Shown: in pieces, positions 32,396 to 33,921 of the stretch
Position numbering within the stretch: position 1 is the stretch's first letter
Layout of the letters: every line of letters starts with the position of its first letter
Origin: an uncultured Lachnospiraceae bacterium
Lineage (GTDB): Bacteria; Bacillota; Clostridia; Lachnospirales; Lachnospiraceae
Direction: 5' to 3'
DNA length: 33,921 nucleotides
Assembly (NCBI GenBank): GCA_902793335.1
Contig: CADBCZ010000032.1
Span: 1,247 to 35,167 of the forward strand
Translations under genes and position numbers: made by a program
The notes under the pieces: generated by a model
Told to the model about the DNA's origin: nothing
Databases searched by the model: none
The model's input: only the letters and a program-made list of their open reading frames with translations

Positions 32396-33136
32396 CTATT
32401 TTCTGAATACTATGTATATCCTCTCACTTCTCTTCTTAGGCTTTTCAAATGTAAATGCATCATATGCCGCGCCATGTTTAAAACCTGCCTTAAGAGCCGC
32501 TTCCTTTATCTGACCTGCAAAATAACTTCTCTGCCTATGTAGTTCTTCTTTAATTTCATGTTTTCCACTCTCGTTACAATCAAAGAGTAAATGATACTTG
32601 TGTATATGAGATTTCTCATCATACTTGTTTCTCCACACATATGAGAAATCACCCATATCCTCTGAGAATTTTCTTCCGTCCAACTCATATTTATAAAAAT
32701 ATTCAGTCTTTAAGTCAAATATAAAAACACCATTGTCAGACAAATTGTTATATGCACATTTACATGCTTTTGTAAAATCATCTTCCGTGAGCAGATAATT
32801 CATGCTGTCACAGATACTTATTATCGCATCTTGCTTATGTTCTAAAGTAAAATCTCGCATGTCAGCCTTCATGTATGCCACATTTCCAATATTCTTTTCC
32901 TTTGCAACATTTAACATTTCCTCGGATATATCAATTCCTGTCATGTTAAATCCGTCGTTGGCAAGCAATCTTGTCATAACTCCCGTACCACAGCCAAGTT
33001 CGGTAATATCAGTGCAAGGCGGCACACCATACTTATAAAGCATTTCCAACAGATACTGTTTCCAATTCTCATAAGGTATGTTATCCATCATCCTGTCATA
33101 TACTGAAGCAAAATAATTATATTGATTCTGTGACAT
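32396..33136 (-). CDS. Class I SAM-dependent methyltransferase
   Basis: About 246 residues from an ATG at 33136 with the SD GGAGG eight bases upstream. Motif I is ELGCGTGV (46-53), followed by the acidic ribose-binding residue in GIDIS (D69) and a motif near KADMRDF and ISICDSMNYLL. The fold is the small-molecule type; the substrate is not evident. It lacks the cysteine set of arsenite methyltransferases (ArsM) despite following an ArsR-family gene. It starts 98 bases after the arsR-type stop on the same strand, without a terminator between them, so they may be co-transcribed. Confidence 0.8.
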   Translation of the reverse strand: MSQNQYNYFASVYDRMMDNIPYENWKQYLLEMLYKYGVPPCTDITELGCGTGVMTRLLANDGFNMTGIDISEEMLNVAKEKNIGNVAYMKADMRDFTLEHKQDAIISICDSMNYLLTEDDFTKACKCAYNNLSDNGVFIFDLKTEYFYKYELDGRKFSEDMGDFSYVWRNKYDEKSHIHKYHLLFDCNESGKHEIKEELHRQRSYFAGQIKEAALKAGFKHGAAYDAFTFEKPKKRSERIYIVFRK

Positions 33137-33234
33137 TTTCATATCCTCCAATAGTCACTCCGATAAAGTATGTTTTTGATTTCTTTGTGAAACTATGTTC
33201 TGCAACGATTTTCTATTGGAACAACTTCCAAAAA

Positions 33235-33600
33235 TCAGTTATCCTCTTCTATATGTTCCTGACCCATCGCTATTATTGTCTTAACATGTTCATCAGCAAG
33301 CGAATAGAAAATCGACTTTCCTTCACGTCTAGCTTTTACAAGCTTATTCTGCTTTAGGATTCTAAGCTGATGCGATATCGCCGACTGATTCATGTTAAGC
33401 AGAGCTGCCAAATCACACACGCAAACCTCAGCCTGCAAGAGCACAAACAATATCCTTATTCTTGTTGAATCACCAAACACCTTAAAAAGCTCCGCAAGAT
33501 CATAAAGTTCTGTCTCCTCCGGCATCGTATCTTCCACTATCTTTAAAAGATCAGGATGGACCTCATTTATCTCACACGCAAACTCTATTTTCTTTTCCAT
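33235..33600 (-). CDS. ArsR/SmtB-family metal-sensing repressor
   Basis: A 121-residue winged-helix repressor from an ATG at 33600 (SD GAGAGG, seven bases upstream). It has FGDSTRIRIL before the metal helix, EVCVCDL (C60, C62, D63) as the alpha-3 site, a recognition helix NQSAISHQLRIL and a wing RREGKSIFYS. The last helix has D103, H105, H116 and E119, matching the DxHx10HxxE alpha-5 zinc site. C9 could complete an alpha-3N site. Holding both sites is like CadC/ZiaR-type cadmium/zinc sensors, which control efflux pumps. No such pump is in view. An operator could not be assigned with confidence. Confidence 0.88.
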   Translation of the reverse strand: MEKKIEFACEINEVHPDLLKIVEDTMPEETELYDLAELFKVFGDSTRIRILFVLLQAEVCVCDLAALLNMNQSAISHQLRILKQNKLVKARREGKSIFYSLADEHVKTIIAMGQEHIEEDN

Positions 33601-33654
33601 GTTATATCCTCTCTTTCCAGTCAAATTTGGGTTTGTTTAAGCTGTTTGTATGAC

Positions 33655-33921
33655 AGACGCACAATTATGAATTGATTATAAGTTGTGGTCGAAACTTTTA
33701 TAGATATTGATATTGTAAACGGCTTCAGTGACAGCCATAATTGTGCTGTGTTTTGGAATAATTTACAAAACAGCTCTAGCCGTAGGGCATGTGCGGCTGT
33801 CAGAAGAGTAAGCAGAAGTTAAATAACGTATCAATCAACATATCTTTATGACAACCGACCTGTCCAAGTAAGGACTAGCGAAACTCTCGAAAACGTAGAT
33901 TTCGCATAGTCAGTTTGTCTG
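33655..33921 (+). ncRNA. Strongly structured non-coding stretch, possible group II intron 5' end
   Basis: Several inverted repeats follow one another. CACAATTATG (33660-33669) pairs with CATAATTGTG (33736-33745), ACGGCT (33719-33724) with AGCCGT (33778-33783), and TGACAGCC (33729-33736) with GGCTGTCA (33795-33802). GTCC/GGAC (33862-33875) forms a small hairpin, and GACTAGCGAAA (33873-33883) pairs with TTTCGC-A-TAGTC (33900-33911). GTGCG at 33791 is the 5' consensus of group II introns, and GGCTGTCA just inside it can also pair with TGACAACC (33849-33856). No long open frame covers this stretch and the window ends before any reverse transcriptase could appear. Structure is clear; identity is not. 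Confidence 0.35.

Noticed and set aside
1-33921. CRISPR arrays, insertion sequences, prophage or integrase genes
   Set aside because: No regularly spaced short direct repeats, transposase, recombinase or phage structural motifs were seen. The only large repeat array is inside the surface-protein gene.

Overview
The window is about 34 kb of low-GC Firmicutes chromosome, most likely from a member of the Lachnospiraceae (Clostridia). This placement is an inference. It rests on single-chain glycyl-tRNA synthetase, an M16C peptidase-era-recO-glyS order, a T-box in front of an aminoacyl-tRNA synthetase, SpoVA genes, a FliB-type lysine methylase and a TetM-like factor fused to a NYN domain. Most genes are on the minus strand. 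Nothing here looks like a complete mobile element.

Layout from left to right. (1) 1-400: the last codons of a plus-strand gene, terminators, and a 156-nt long-hairpin element that appears to have its own minus-strand promoter and terminator. (2) 403-2943: a two-domain cell-envelope transferase (CDP-glycerol transferase-like plus GT2). (3) 3021-9813: a minus-strand housekeeping cluster running M16 peptidase, era, recO, a lipoprotein and glyQS. (4) 9827-10066: a tRNA-Val/tRNA-Met transcription unit with a consensus promoter and a terminator. (5) 10104-12428: a HAAS/DUF1700 membrane protein and a secreted transglutaminase-like protein, divergent from maf; the two directions share one palindromic -35 box. 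(6) 12460-15448: a TetM-like GTPase fused to a YacP/Rae1-type NYN nuclease domain, with a small membrane protein divergent from it. (7) 15496-17682: aspS behind a complete T-box leader whose specifier reads AAC (Asn) rather than an Asp codon. (8) 17695-24547: a 2212-residue secreted repeat protein with a leader that contains a terminator-like hairpin. (9) 24692-30413: nudC, fliB and proB, then a DHH phosphoesterase between two poorly characterised membrane proteins. (10) 30444-32385: a small terminated transcript, then spoVAA, spoVAB and spoVAC, with no spoVAD or spoVAE following. (11) 32396-33600: a methyltransferase and a metal-sensing ArsR repressor. (12) 33650-33921: another strongly structured non-coding stretch that could be the 5' end of a group II intron.

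Translation is the main functional theme: two aminoacyl-tRNA synthetases, two tRNAs, Era for 30S assembly, and the ribosome-protection-like factor joined to a likely ribosome-associated nuclease. The candidates I would look at first for undescribed biology are the GTPase-NYN fusion, the Asn-reading T-box on aspS, the long-hairpin RNA at the left edge, and the SD-hairpin-AUG arrangement in front of spoVAC. Domain calls come from recognised sequence motifs only; no database search or folding program was run.
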